NCBI GenBank assembly: GCA_943787425.1 | Contig: CALSMJ010000001.1 | Coordinates: 496,001-560,000, forward strand | Reading direction: 5' to 3' | Origin: an uncultured Pseudomonadales bacterium | GTDB lineage: Bacteria > Pseudomonadota > Gammaproteobacteria > Pseudomonadales > Azotimanducaceae | DNA length: 64,000 nt | Part shown: one piece after another, positions 49,425-58,903 of the stretch | Numbering within the stretch: the first letter of the stretch is position 1 | How the letters are laid out: the number at the start of each line of letters is the position of its first letter | Notes under the pieces: model-generated | Seen by the model: only the letters and a program-made list of their open reading frames with translations | Told to the model about the DNA's origin: nothing | Databases searched by the model: none | Program-made: the position numbers and the translations under genes

Positions 49425-50479
49425 TGCCGCTCTACCGCGTGCGCAGACAACGCGTTTGGCATCAGAATGCCGCGCTCTGTGATAATGCCCTCGATCAGCG
49501 CGGCGGGGGTCACGTCGAAGGCAGGATTAAAGACCGGGACACCACGCGGCGCGGTCCAAACCCCTTGGATTTGTCGAACCTCATCACCCGCGCGTTCTTC
49601 GATGGTTATGTCCGCGCCGGTCGGCGTTTCGAGGTCAATCGTTGACCAAGGACAGGCTACATAAAACGGAATGCCGTAATGCTTTGCTAAGATCGCGACA
49701 CCCAAGGTGCCAATCTTATTGGCAGCATCACCATTTCGGGCGACTCGATCAGCGCCCACCAAAACGAGATCAACCCAACCTTGGGCCATGACATGCGCTG
49801 CCATATTATCCGTGATCAACCGACACGATACGCCGTGCGCCATTAACTCATAGGCCGTCAAGCGTGCGCCCTGGAGTACTGGACGCGTTTCATCCACCCA
49901 AACTTGAACTGGCAAACCATCTGCCTGTGCTTGGTAAATTGGCGCCAGGGCCGTCCCGAACTCCGAAACCGCAAGCGAGCCCGCGTTACAGTGGGTCAAA
50001 ACCGAAGGTTTATCCTTTAATAACGCAGCACCTGCAACACCAATCGCTCGGCAGGCAGCCCGGTCGGCCTCAAACAGCTTGTTCGCTTGTTGATATAACC
50101 GGTCTCGCCATCCAGCCTCAGCCAAAGCGGCCGCTTTGGTTGTCGAAAAGTGCAACATCTGCGCAACAGCCCAAGACAAATTCACCGCCGTTGGTCTCGC
50201 ATCAATCAGCGCTTGCCCTCGACGCATCAATTCATCCTGAATCCCCACCGGGTCCTCTGCACAATCATCGAGCCCTAGAACCAAACCATACGCGGCCGCC
50301 AGACCAATTGCTGGCGCGCCCCGGACCGCCAGATTTTTAATGGCGGAGATGACCTCAGTGAGTTCGGTGCAATCAAGATAAGCGACCGTTTCAGGTAACC
50401 CTCTTTGATCTAGGATTTTCAGCCGAGCGCGATTCGTTGACACTAAGCTCCTAGGGAGTTCAACCGCATCCACCGACAT
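49421..50479 (-). CDS. mtnA: S-methyl-5-thioribose-1-phosphate isomerase
   Basis: MtnA isomerises methylthioribose 1-phosphate to methylthioribulose 1-phosphate and can act on 5-deoxyribose 1-phosphate. The 352 residues show the substrate loop KNLAVRGAPAIG near residue 48, the catalytic cysteine in LTHCNAGSLA near residue 162 and the catalytic aspartate in VGADRVARNGD near residue 243. The start ATG shares a base with a TAA of the upstream oxidoreductase in its shifted frame (TAATG), pointing to coupling. The aldolase gene follows with a 4-base overlap. Confidence 0.94.
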   Translation of the reverse strand: MSVDAVELPRSLVSTNRARLKILDQRGLPETVAYLDCTELTEVISAIKNLAVRGAPAIGLAAAYGLVLGLDDCAEDPVGIQDELMRRGQALIDARPTAVNLSWAVAQMLHFSTTKAAALAEAGWRDRLYQQANKLFEADRAACRAIGVAGAALLKDKPSVLTHCNAGSLAVSEFGTALAPIYQAQADGLPVQVWVDETRPVLQGARLTAYELMAHGVSCRLITDNMAAHVMAQGWVDLVLVGADRVARNGDAANKIGTLGVAILAKHYGIPFYVACPWSTIDLETPTGADITIEERAGDEVRQIQGVWTAPRGVPVFNPAFDVTPAALIEGIITERGILMPNALSAHAVERQ

Positions 50480-50518
50480 TACCCCGCCCGCAAGGCTGCT
50501 ACCATTTCAGTCCGCGTA

Positions 50519-51487
50519 TCATGATCTACGAAGCCAAAGGAACCGCTCGTTCGATCTGTGAAATCCCCGTAACGCTGTTCTCATTTCTGGCACGATAGCC
50601 GAGGGATCGGCCATAATGCCCATGGTATTGAGCATCTCATCGCTGATTAAATTCGACATTTCCGCCCATTGACCCTGCTTTGAGAGCGCATTCAATTCGA
50701 TTTGCAGATCGCCCCAACCATGAACCCCAAGCACCTGCTTGTAGGCCGGCGTTGAGCCGTAGAATGAAATTCGATTCTTAGCCGCCGCTTTTTCCGCCTC
50801 GAAAGTGGCCTCATCTTTTCCAGAAATCATAAACGGCGTGTAGCTGATTTCGAAATCTGACCGGCTGCGCCCTGATTTCGCAAGACCGCGATCGATCGCC
50901 GGCAAGGTCACGTCTCGAATGTATTTTTCATTACTAAAGGGATGAATAATCAGGCCATCGGCCACTTCACCAGCAACCTCCGTCATAATTGGGCCGACGG
51001 CGGCCAAGACAACCTTTGGCGCACCATACTCGGTATCTTCTGGGGTGAAGGCAGGGGTCATCAGCGTATGATTGTAGTATTTACCTTCGAATCGAAGCGG
51101 CTCGCCATCATACCAATTGGCCCAAATGGCGCGCATCGCTTGAATCAACTCTTTCATTTGAGCCGCTGGCGCCCCCCAAGGCATCGAAAACCGCTTGGTG
51201 ATATGCGGCCGGATTTGTGACCCCAACCCCAGCGTAAAGCGACCCTTCGAATACGCATTCAAATCATGAGCCTGATTCGCCAGAATCATCGGCGAGCGCG
51301 CAAAGGCCACGGCAATGCCCGTTCTGATTTCAATCGACTCGCTGTGCTCGGCCGCAAGCAGCAACGGGAAGAACGGATCATGGTTCATCTCAGCGGTACC
51401 AACGCCATCATAACCATCGGCTTCAGCGGCCTGAACGGCAGCCGGCACCTTTCGCCAATTTTGAGTTAAATGGGTATCGACTTTCAT
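50519..51487 (-). CDS. F420-dependent LLM-class oxidoreductase, C-terminus frameshifted
   Basis: A 322-residue luciferase-like monooxygenase-fold protein. It resembles TIGR03617-type F420 enzymes, with GYDGVGTAEMNHDPF near residue 25, the ANQAHDLNAYSKGRFTLGLG region near residue 73, and AAVGPIMTEVAGEVADG near residue 162. The in-frame C-terminus (ALRGFHRSNERFL) looks wrong. After one base is skipped near 50581, the sequence reads EQRYGDFTDRTSGSFGFVDH and on to TAA at 50479, overlapping the mtnA ATG. The true gene is therefore probably 50479-51487 with a one-base indel. The AGGAGA ribosome binding site is good. Function in this operon is unknown. Confidence 0.85.
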   Translation of the reverse strand: MKVDTHLTQNWRKVPAAVQAAEADGYDGVGTAEMNHDPFFPLLLAAEHSESIEIRTGIAVAFARSPMILANQAHDLNAYSKGRFTLGLGSQIRPHITKRFSMPWGAPAAQMKELIQAMRAIWANWYDGEPLRFEGKYYNHTLMTPAFTPEDTEYGAPKVVLAAVGPIMTEVAGEVADGLIIHPFSNEKYIRDVTLPAIDRGLAKSGRSRSDFEISYTPFMISGKDEATFEAEKAAAKNRISFYGSTPAYKQVLGVHGWGDLQIELNALSKQGQWAEMSNLISDEMLNTMGIMADPSAIVPEMRTALRGFHRSNERFLWLRRS

Positions 51488-51796
51488 TGCGTTCTCCTGT
51501 TCCTATTTTTGACTGTTTTAAGCTTAATCTGTGCGAGTTTTTGGTTTTGCGAACTCTAGATCGTTGATCCTTCGTAACCGCCCCACCCCAGTGTAAAGGC
51601 TTGCTCTAAACCAACGCAACGGTATCCGATTCAGTAAAACGCCATGAATTGAAGGCGGCGGTCAGAACGGCCCTTTGATAGTCGCCTGGCCCCCTCGAAC
51701 TGAGCGCCGCGACATATCCTATTTTCAACCCCGCCCTTTGGCTGATACGCAGCCGCCCCAACTGCGCGATGGTGCCTTGGGTCTCGGGCCGTGCCC
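51488..51796. other. Intergenic region between galT and the LLM oxidoreductase gene
   Basis: About 309 bases with no recognised gene. It must hold the end of the leuC-galT transcript and the promoter of the oxidoreductase-mtnA operon. No clear hairpin with a T-run and no strong promoter boxes were found. Confidence 0.35.
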
Positions 51797-52819
51797 TTAG
51801 GTTTTTTTAAAGACCCGTCGCCCTGCCGCACTCAATTCAGCCGCTTTTTCTTCGGGGGAGCCGTCATTTAGAAATTGGCCGCCGCCGGTTTCAACACCGG
51901 CTAAATATTTTTGTAGACCCGGTCCTCGAAGCATCGGCTGCAAGCGAATAGAACATCGATAATCATGATCCTTTGAAAGCGACTTCGGCGCCTGGTGCAC
52001 CGACAAAATATAAGACTGCGGCGTTGGCCAAAGATGATCTTGCATTTTAAGCACCGCATGCAGGGCTAAAGCCAAATCATCGAGCACTTGCTCTGGCATC
52101 TCAGGCAACCGTTGCCACGACCTTTTTGGGACAACAAAGGTCTCATAGGGCAGCTGCGCGAAATATGGCACGAACGCGACGCAGTTGTCGTTTTCAACTA
52201 AAACCCGACGACCATCGGCTCGCTCGGACCGGATAATTGCATCAAACAGGTTTTCGGCATCGGCTTCACGATAACGCTCAACGGCCTGGATTTCTTGCGC
52301 GACGGTATGAAACACAAAGGGGGTTGCGTAAATCTGGCAATGCGGGTGAGGGTTCGACACACCCACCACCTCACCATTATTTTCAAAAATAAAAACGTGC
52401 TCGTAGCCCGCGTCCGCCATTAACGCATCGGTCTGATCCCGCCAACAGCGTACAACACCTTTGAACTGATGCTCAGATAATCGGCTCAGCCGACCGCCAT
52501 GATCAGGGGTGTAACATAAGACCCGACACAATCCCGCCGCCTGAGCGCTTTGATAGATCCCCGGCGCAGGCGCTGGCGCAGGCGCACTCGCTTTAAAAGC
52601 AGGATGATCATTGTCGAAAACGAAACAAGCGGTATAGGCGGCATTCTTAATACCTGAAACCCTTTCACCGTCTGGACACAAATAGCAAGTTGGATCGTAC
52701 TGCGGTAGATCGCGCCCCTCGGCAACCCGACCACCGGACCAAGGCCGACCGCCACGATGACTCGTGATGGTCACCCACCGTTCAAGCAAAGGATGCCAGC
52801 GATTCTCCCAGGTCATCAT
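51797..52819 (-). CDS. galT: Galactose-1-phosphate uridylyltransferase
   Basis: GalT exchanges UMP between UDP-glucose and galactose 1-phosphate in the Leloir pathway. The 340 residues show the nucleophile motif NPHPHCQ near residue 160, the zinc-ligand CYLC near residue 45 and the later NDNCVAFVPYFAQ block. An APAPAPAP stretch near residue 80 is odd. No galK or galE is nearby. It begins 14 bases after cimA, as if at the end of the leuC-leuD-cimA operon. Confidence 0.93.
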   Translation of the reverse strand: MMTWENRWHPLLERWVTITSHRGGRPWSGGRVAEGRDLPQYDPTCYLCPDGERVSGIKNAAYTACFVFDNDHPAFKASAPAPAPAPGIYQSAQAAGLCRVLCYTPDHGGRLSRLSEHQFKGVVRCWRDQTDALMADAGYEHVFIFENNGEVVGVSNPHPHCQIYATPFVFHTVAQEIQAVERYREADAENLFDAIIRSERADGRRVLVENDNCVAFVPYFAQLPYETFVVPKRSWQRLPEMPEQVLDDLALALHAVLKMQDHLWPTPQSYILSVHQAPKSLSKDHDYRCSIRLQPMLRGPGLQKYLAGVETGGGQFLNDGSPEEKAAELSAAGRRVFKKT

Positions 52820-52833
52820 CGTTTATCCTTGGG

Positions 52834-54474
52834 TTACAACTCGGTGTTTTTTAAATCGCGTTGCTCAGATTCAAAATCCCGGTGTTGCATCAGCGCAAAA
52901 TGGTACGCTTCGATTAAGGCATTCCAGCTCGCTTTGATGACATCGACGTTCACGCCGACGGTTCCGAAGGTTCCGCCCTCAAACGTGTGCTCGAGATGAA
53001 CGCGAACTTTCGCGGCAGTTTCCTGCGTTGAGTTGATGACCCGCACGGTGTAGTCGCTTAAATGTAGATCGTTAATTTCCGGGAAGCGCACTTGCAAGGC
53101 TTGTCGTAACGCTTGATTTAACGCATCCACCGGCCCATTGCCTTCCGCTGCACATAAGGTTTCTTCATCCCCAATACGGACTTTTACCGAGGCTTCAATC
53201 GCACCTGCAATCGTGACATCGCTTTGGTCTGAGGCAGACTCGTTCGCAGGCGAATAAATGCGATAGTAAATCGGTTCAAAACAGGGGCTAAAATGGCCTA
53301 AGTGACGACGGACCAACAAATCGAAGCTGCCGTCCGCATTCTCAAATGAATAACCCGCATGCTCTTTGTCTTGAATGTCCTCGAGTATGTTCGTTGCCGA
53401 TGTCTTGCCCTTCAGTTCTGGGTAACGATTGGCCAATTTAGCGCGGACATTGGAGCCACCGGACAACTCGCTAATGAGTATTTTGCGGCTATTGCCAACG
53501 CTTTCGGGTGTCACATGCTCGTAGGTTTCGGGATTCCTCTGAACGGCCGAGACATGCACGCCGCCTTTGTGAGCAAAGGCGGAACCGCCGACATAGGGCT
53601 GACCGAGCGGGCCGTCAACGGCCAGGGTTTCCCAGACTTTTCGAGACAACCGCGTCAAACCTTGAAGCCGCCCTTCTGGCAAGCACCTAAAACCATATTT
53701 CAACTCGAGATTGGCAATAATGGTCGTTAAATCAACGTTACCACAGCGCTCACCAATGCCATTGATGGTGCCCTGCACCTGGCACACGCCCGCCTCAATC
53801 GCACGCAGGGTATTGGCGACCGCCAAACCACCATCATTGTGAACATGAATCCCCAACTGAATGTCAGGTAGATGACTCAGCGCGGCCTTTATGGCCACTT
53901 CAATTTCGTGCGGCAGCGCGCCACCGTTGGTATCACATAAAATTACGCGGTCCGCGCCACCCAACAGAGCCGATTCAAGGGTTGCCAGCGCATAGCCTGG
54001 GTCGCTCTTAAAACCATCGAAAAAATGTTCCGCATCATAAAAAACCGGCTTTTGAGTGGTTTGCTTCAAATAGGCAACCGAGCCTTCAATCATCTCAAGG
54101 TTTCGTTCTGCTGTGATGCGCAATGCTTGCTCGACATGTAAATCCCAGGATTTCCCGAATATGCAGGTCACATCCGCTTTGGCCTGCACCAACATATCCA
54201 AGAAGTGGTCGTCCTCGGGCAAACAATCCGCCCGATGGGTTGAACCAAAAGCAGATACTTTGACTTGCTCAAAGGTCCTATCCTGACACGCTAGAAAAAA
54301 ATCGTTATCTTTTGGATTCGAACCGGGCCAACCCCCTTCCAGATACATCACACCGATCGAATCCAACAGTTCTGCTATCGCGAGCTTATCAACCAAAGAC
54401 AGGTTGACCCCTTCACCTTGATTACCATCCCGCAACGACGTGTCGTAAATTTCAATCCGTCTGGTGGTGCTCAT
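52834..54474 (-). CDS. cimA: (R)-citramalate synthase CimA
   Basis: CimA condenses pyruvate and acetyl-CoA to citramalate, a threonine-independent route to isoleucine. The 546 residues have an N-terminal HMGL-like TIM barrel with YDTSLRDGNQGEG near residue 10 and HVHNDGGLAVANT near residue 207. A C-terminal LeuA dimer/allosteric domain covers about 400-530. Length and the DGNQGEG form separate it from LeuA. It overlaps leuD by 4 bases. LeuCD would do the next isomerisation. Confidence 0.93.
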   Translation of the reverse strand: MSTTRRIEIYDTSLRDGNQGEGVNLSLVDKLAIAELLDSIGVMYLEGGWPGSNPKDNDFFLACQDRTFEQVKVSAFGSTHRADCLPEDDHFLDMLVQAKADVTCIFGKSWDLHVEQALRITAERNLEMIEGSVAYLKQTTQKPVFYDAEHFFDGFKSDPGYALATLESALLGGADRVILCDTNGGALPHEIEVAIKAALSHLPDIQLGIHVHNDGGLAVANTLRAIEAGVCQVQGTINGIGERCGNVDLTTIIANLELKYGFRCLPEGRLQGLTRLSRKVWETLAVDGPLGQPYVGGSAFAHKGGVHVSAVQRNPETYEHVTPESVGNSRKILISELSGGSNVRAKLANRYPELKGKTSATNILEDIQDKEHAGYSFENADGSFDLLVRRHLGHFSPCFEPIYYRIYSPANESASDQSDVTIAGAIEASVKVRIGDEETLCAAEGNGPVDALNQALRQALQVRFPEINDLHLSDYTVRVINSTQETAAKVRVHLEHTFEGGTFGTVGVNVDVIKASWNALIEAYHFALMQHRDFESEQRDLKNTEL

Positions 54475-55073
54475 CCCGAGTGGTCCGAATAGTTCAGTCT
54501 CGTAGCCACCGCATGGATTGCCTCTTTCGCAACCAATAACTCATCCAGCGGATCAAACCGTCCCGTTAAGAATGCTTCCCGCGCACTGTCTTTCATCGTG
54601 AACGAAAACTGCTCGTTGGCGAAGATGAGGGTCTGCGCTTGCAGGTCGATCAGAAACTCCGCTTCAGGATGCTGTCCTACCAGGGCTGCCAACCTTTTGC
54701 GCTGCGTCTTCTCCATAATCAAGCACGGCATACCCAACGTCGTGCAATTACCATGAAAAATTTCCGCGAAGCTTTCAGCAATAATCACTTCAAACCCAAA
54801 TTTCTGCAGCGCTTGCGGCGCATGCTCACGACTGGACCCACAGCCAAAATTGGTGTCCGAGATCATGATGCTCGCCCCTTGATGAACGGGGGCATCGAGG
54901 ATGTGGCCCTTGGACACATCTTGCGAATCAAACCGTTCATCGTAAAACAATGCAGGTCCCAGCTCGTCAAAGGTCACACATTTCAAAAACCGTGCTGGAA
55001 TAATCCGATCGGTATCGATGTCATTGCCCTGCACGTACACGCCACGACCACTTCTTTTGGCTAAATCATTCAT
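54471..55073 (-). CDS. leuD: 3-isopropylmalate/citramalate isomerase small subunit
   Basis: LeuD, with LeuC, isomerises isopropylmalate and, in CimA pathways, citramalate. The 200 residues show [16 protein letters not shown] near residue 15 and the swivel-domain motif [13 protein letters not shown] near residue 70. I start at the ATG at 55073 ([11 protein letters not shown]), which overlaps the leuC stop as ATGA; the frame is open 50 codons further up, inside leuC. Confidence 0.95.
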   Translation of the reverse strand: MNDLAKRSGRGVYVQGNDIDTDRIIPARFLKCVTFDELGPALFYDERFDSQDVSKGHILDAPVHQGASIMISDTNFGCGSSREHAPQALQKFGFEVIIAESFAEIFHGNCTTLGMPCLIMEKTQRKRLAALVGQHPEAEFLIDLQAQTLIFANEQFSFTMKDSAREAFLTGRFDPLDELLVAKEAIHAVATRLNYSDHSG

Positions 55074-56488
55074 GACGTTTGCTCCAGCTGAAAGACATCG
55101 CGTGCATCCGCCACGGCACCTTGAATCGCAGCCGCTGCCACCATGATCGGGCTCATCAAAATGGTGCGTCCCGTCGAGGAGCCTTGCCGACCCATAAAAT
55201 TTCGATTGGAGCTCGACGCGCAAACCTCATCGCCCACCAGCTTGTCTGGGTTCATCGCCAAACACATGGAGCAGCCCGGCTTGCGCCACTCAAACCCAGC
55301 TGCCGTAAAAACCTCATGCAACCCTAACGCGCGCGCAGCCTGATCCACTTTTTCGGATCCGGGCACGGCGATGGCACGCACCGATGACGCCACCTTGCGC
55401 CCCTCGATCGCGGCGGCTACCGCTTGAAAATCGCTTAAGCGGCCGTTGGTACAGCTTCCGATAAAGGCAACATCGATCTTGGTTCCGGCGATCGGGGCAT
55501 CGGCCTCAAGCTGCATATAGCGCAACGCATCCGTCATTAATTCCTGATCCAACCCCTCGGCGGCGGCGGGATCTGGAATCCGCTCCCCAATGCCGAGCGC
55601 TTGTGCCGGCGTCACACCCCAGGTCACCGTGGGTTCAATCGCGCTGCCGTCAATCACCACAACATCGTCATAGTGCGCGTCTGGATCGCTCGCGTAGCGC
55701 GCCCAACGCATCCTTGCTGCGTCGAACGCTGCACCGGTCGGCACCCGCTCTCGGCCTTCAAGATAGGCAAACGTGGTCTCATCTGGGTTGATATAGCCAC
55801 ACCGCGCACCGCCCTCAATACTCATATTGCAGACGGTCATGCGCTCTTCCATCGTCATGGCCTCGATGACGGCGCCGGCGTATTCATAGGCATACCCTAC
55901 GCCGCCATTCACACCCAGCAGCCGAATGATATGCAGCGTGACATCCTTGGCCGTCACACCGCTTGAAAGCTGTCCGGTTACTTCGATTCGACGGACTTTC
56001 AGCGGGTCCATGGCCAAAGTTTGGCTGGCCAAAACATCTCGAACTTGGCTCGTGCCGATACCCAGTGCAATACAACCAAAAGCGCCGTGGGTTGAGGTAT
56101 GACTGTCCCCACAACAAATCGTGATACCGGGTTGGGTTAAACCCAGTTCAGGTCCCACCACGTGAACAATACCTTGGCTACCGGAATTGGGCTGAAAGAA
56201 TTCGATACCATGCGCAAGCGTTGCGTCACTCAGCACGGCCATCATCCGCTCAGCCATCGGGTCACTAAACGGTCTACTTTGGTCATCCGTTGGAATAATG
56301 TGATCGACCGTTGCAAAGGTTCTGCGAGGATACGCAACCTTTAAGTTCTTATCTTTGAGCATGCCAAAGGCCTGCGGACTGGTCACTTCATGAATCAGAT
56401 GCAAGCCCATAAAAATTTGATACTGACCGTTTTCAAGTGGGCCAACCAAGTGATCATCCCAGACTTTCTGATATAAATTTTTTCCCAC
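55070..56488 (-). CDS. leuC: 3-isopropylmalate/citramalate isomerase large subunit
   Basis: LeuC is the 4Fe-4S catalytic subunit. The 472 residues show [14 protein letters not shown] near residue 130 and the cluster cysteines in IGSCTNGRL near residue 346 and [12 protein letters not shown] near residue 408. The start is a GTG with AAAAGG upstream. It leads the leuC-leuD-cimA-galT run; leuA and leuB are elsewhere. The operon content favours a role in isoleucine synthesis from pyruvate as well as in leucine synthesis. Confidence 0.96.
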   Translation of the reverse strand: MGKNLYQKVWDDHLVGPLENGQYQIFMGLHLIHEVTSPQAFGMLKDKNLKVAYPRRTFATVDHIIPTDDQSRPFSDPMAERMMAVLSDATLAHGIEFFQPNSGSQGIVHVVGPELGLTQPGITICCGDSHTSTHGAFGCIALGIGTSQVRDVLASQTLAMDPLKVRRIEVTGQLSSGVTAKDVTLHIIRLLGVNGGVGYAYEYAGAVIEAMTMEERMTVCNMSIEGGARCGYINPDETTFAYLEGRERVPTGAAFDAARMRWARYASDPDAHYDDVVVIDGSAIEPTVTWGVTPAQALGIGERIPDPAAAEGLDQELMTDALRYMQLEADAPIAGTKIDVAFIGSCTNGRLSDFQAVAAAIEGRKVASSVRAIAVPGSEKVDQAARALGLHEVFTAAGFEWRKPGCSMCLAMNPDKLVGDEVCASSSNRNFMGRQGSSTGRTILMSPIMVAAAAIQGAVADARDVFQLEQTS

Positions 56489-56579
56489 GTTTGATTGACC
56501 TTTTAGGCGAAAACCCGGAGTTTATCAGATCTCAATGCTCGCAGTAATGGCTGCGGGCGGCAAAGCATGGAGACGGCCT

Positions 56580-57152
56580 GTGACCCGCTTCAAACGAGCA
56601 CTCGAACCCAGCATTCACCTCGCTCGGCTCACCCTCAGGGCTTTCACCGACGCCGACGAAGATCGTTTGTTTCAATCCGTGCGGAACTCAAGCGCCGAGC
56701 TGATGCCATTTTTGCCTTGGTGTCATCCACAATACGCCCGCAAGGACGCCAAAACCTGGATTCGTTTTGCGCAGGCGACCTGGCGAGATCAAACGCAATT
56801 CGCTTTTTTGATTGAAGCGTCTGCCACCGGCGCCCTCATCGGCGGGGTGGGCCTGGATTCGCCTGATGCGAACGGCGACGCCAACCTAGGCTATTGGATT
56901 CGAACAGATTGCACCGGTTACGGGTATGCAACCGAGGCCGCTCGTGGGCTTGCAGCGGAAGGATTACAGCGCCTGGAACTCAACCGGGTCCTGATCACCC
57001 TGTCAGTCAACAATTTTGCGAGCCGTCAGGTTGCAATCAAAACCGGCGCGCAATTCTTGCGCAAGACGACAGGTGGGTTAACGCTTCATGGGGTCAAACA
57101 CGATGCTTTGGTTTTTGCTTTAACGCAGCCGAACATTCATCTGACCGTCTGA
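56580..57152 (+). CDS. GNAT family N-acetyltransferase, RimJ/RimL-like
   Basis: A protein of about 190 residues with the GNAT fold. It begins near LARLTLRAFTDADEDRLF. It has LGYWIRTDCTGYGYATEAARGL, which holds the acetyl-CoA loop in the form GYGYATEA, and NFASRQVAIKTGAQFLRK near the end. RimJ/RimL-type members acetylate protein N-termini or small molecules; the target is unknown. I prefer the GTG at 56580, with GGAG 7 bases upstream. An ATG at 56535 would add 15 residues but has no ribosome binding site. Confidence 0.85.
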   Translation: MTRFKRALEPSIHLARLTLRAFTDADEDRLFQSVRNSSAELMPFLPWCHPQYARKDAKTWIRFAQATWRDQTQFAFLIEASATGALIGGVGLDSPDANGDANLGYWIRTDCTGYGYATEAARGLAAEGLQRLELNRVLITLSVNNFASRQVAIKTGAQFLRKTTGGLTLHGVKHDALVFALTQPNIHLTV

Positions 57153-57324
57153 TAGTCCGATAGCCTCGGATCACGATGGCGGGGACCTCGGCGCACGTCA
57201 GCGACCCTTTCTGAAAACACGCTTGAAACACATTGCCATCGCAACCAAAGTTCGACCTCAGTGTGCTATCAGCTCGGTTTGCATCAGCCTTGGCGACTCC
57301 TCCATAATACCGACCCAGCACGAA

Positions 57325-57350
57325 TCGTTTTTAGCGGAGTCAAAAAACGA
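57325..57350. promoter_or_regulatory. Inverted repeat upstream of the aldehyde dehydrogenase
   Basis: TCGTTTTT (57325-57332) and AAAAACGA (57343-57350) form an 8-bp perfect inverted repeat with a 10-base centre, about 90 bases before the aldehyde dehydrogenase start. It could be an operator or a weak terminator of the upstream acetyltransferase gene. Confidence 0.35.
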
Positions 57351-57442
57351 CGCACGTCGGCACGCGTTAAAACCGCGCGCCTTCGCCGATCCAGATCACT
57401 TCATACAACTAAAATAAAATGTTAACCAAAGGGAACTCAAAC

Positions 57443-58855
57443 ATGACTACAGACGTCATCAACGACATGCAGTTACGACTTAAGTCGCAGAAGGCCGCGC
57501 AAATTGCCGGCGGTCACGTGAGTGCGGCACTCCGGATCGACCGACTGAAGCGGAGCATTGCGATTCTTGAAGGTCATGGCGACGCTTTGTGTGAGGCGAT
57601 GCGCCGTGATTTTGGCCACCGTAGCCTCGACCAATCAAAGATGGCTGATATCGATGGCGCCATCAGCCCGCTTAAAAATGCCATCAAAAACGTGAAAACT
57701 TGGATGAAAGCCGAGAAACGCGGCACCCTGTTTCCGCTCAATCTCCTCGGGGGTCGCTCGCGCATCGAGTATCAACCCCTCGGCGTCGTCGGCTGCATTA
57801 GTCCTTGGAACTTCCCAGTACAACTGACCTTTGCGCCGCTGGCGGGTATTTTGGCGGCGGGCAATCGAACGATGATCAAACCTTCTGAATATTCTCCAGA
57901 AACGTCAGAGCTTATGAAACGCCTCATTGAAAGCAGTTTTGATCCAGATGAAATGGCCGTCTTCACAGGCGGGCCCGAGGTTGGCCAGGCATTCAGCGCG
58001 CTCGCCTTCGATCACCTGTTATTCACTGGCGCGACCAGCGTGGCCAAACACGTCATGCGATCGGCGGCGGAGAACCTTGTTCCTCTGACCTTGGAACTTG
58101 GCGGTAAGTCACCCGTCATTGTTGGTCGCTCAGCTGACATTAAGCTGGCTGCTCGAAATGTCATGACCGGTAATACAATGAACGCAGGCCAGATCTGTCT
58201 TGCCCCGGACTATGTGATGGTGCCGGAAGAGGATCGCGACGAATTTGTCGAAGCCGCCCGAACGGCGGTTACTGAGATGTATCCGAATCTGAAAGATAAC
58301 GAAGATTACACCTCAATCATTAACGAACGTCACTACGACCGGCTTCAGAGTTATCTGACTGATGCCGAGGAAAAGGGTGCCGAGATTGTTGCCATCAACC
58401 CTGCCAATGAGGATTTCAGTCAACAAGAGCATCACCGGATTCCGCCAACGCTTGTGCTCAACCCCACCGACGACATGCTGTGTATGCAGGAAGAAATTTT
58501 CGGTCCATTGCTCCCTGTTAAAACCTATCAAGACATCAGTGAAACCATCGGCTATGTCAATGACCACGACCGGCCACTGGGCCTGTATTACTTTGGTCAC
58601 GACGAGCAAGAAACCCGACGAGTTCTCGATCAAACCACATCAGGCGGGGTGACCCTCAATGATGTGATTATGCATATCGCTCAGGAAGAATTACCGTTTG
58701 GGGGGGTTGGTCCTAGCGGTATGGGCTCGTACCACGGTCACGACGGCTTCAAAACGTTCAGCCATGCCAAGTCGGTTTATAAGCAGACCGCCAGTATTTC
58801 AAAATTAATGGCGAAAATGGGACCGCCCTATAAGAAAAAGCAGGCGACCTCCTGA
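57443..58855 (+). CDS. Coniferyl-aldehyde-dehydrogenase-type aldehyde dehydrogenase
   Basis: A 470-residue NAD(P)-dependent aldehyde dehydrogenase. The pattern CISPWNFPVQLTFAPLAGILAAGNR (part of the cofactor site), LELGGKSPVIVG with the catalytic glutamate, and the nucleophile cysteine in NAGQICLAPDYV are all intact. The short N-terminus and LPFGGVGPSGMGSYHG fit the coniferyl aldehyde dehydrogenase group, which oxidises aromatic or fatty aldehydes. I start at the ATG at 57443 (MTTDVINDMQ), with AAGGGAA upstream, not at the ATG eight codons earlier. Confidence 0.92.
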   Translation: MTTDVINDMQLRLKSQKAAQIAGGHVSAALRIDRLKRSIAILEGHGDALCEAMRRDFGHRSLDQSKMADIDGAISPLKNAIKNVKTWMKAEKRGTLFPLNLLGGRSRIEYQPLGVVGCISPWNFPVQLTFAPLAGILAAGNRTMIKPSEYSPETSELMKRLIESSFDPDEMAVFTGGPEVGQAFSALAFDHLLFTGATSVAKHVMRSAAENLVPLTLELGGKSPVIVGRSADIKLAARNVMTGNTMNAGQICLAPDYVMVPEEDRDEFVEAARTAVTEMYPNLKDNEDYTSIINERHYDRLQSYLTDAEEKGAEIVAINPANEDFSQQEHHRIPPTLVLNPTDDMLCMQEEIFGPLLPVKTYQDISETIGYVNDHDRPLGLYYFGHDEQETRRVLDQTTSGGVTLNDVIMHIAQEELPFGGVGPSGMGSYHGHDGFKTFSHAKSVYKQTASISKLMAKMGPPYKKKQATS

Positions 58856-58864
58856 TCACCGGCA

Positions 58865-58897
58865 CGCCTGCTGCAGGCTCAACGCTTGCAGCAGGCG
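58865..58897. terminator. Strong hairpin between convergent genes, no T-run
   Basis: CGCCTGCTGCA (58865-58875) and TGCAGCAGGCG (58887-58897) pair perfectly over 11 bases, loop 11. It lies between the ends of the aldehyde dehydrogenase and the convergent crotonase gene. It could end or protect transcripts from both sides, but the lack of a T-run means it is not a classical terminator. Confidence 0.55.
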
Positions 58898-58903
58898 GAC
58901 AGG

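Noticed and set aside
51631..51831. Minus-strand frame overlapping the end of galT
   Set aside because: No motif, no ribosome binding site, and it overlaps a clear gene.
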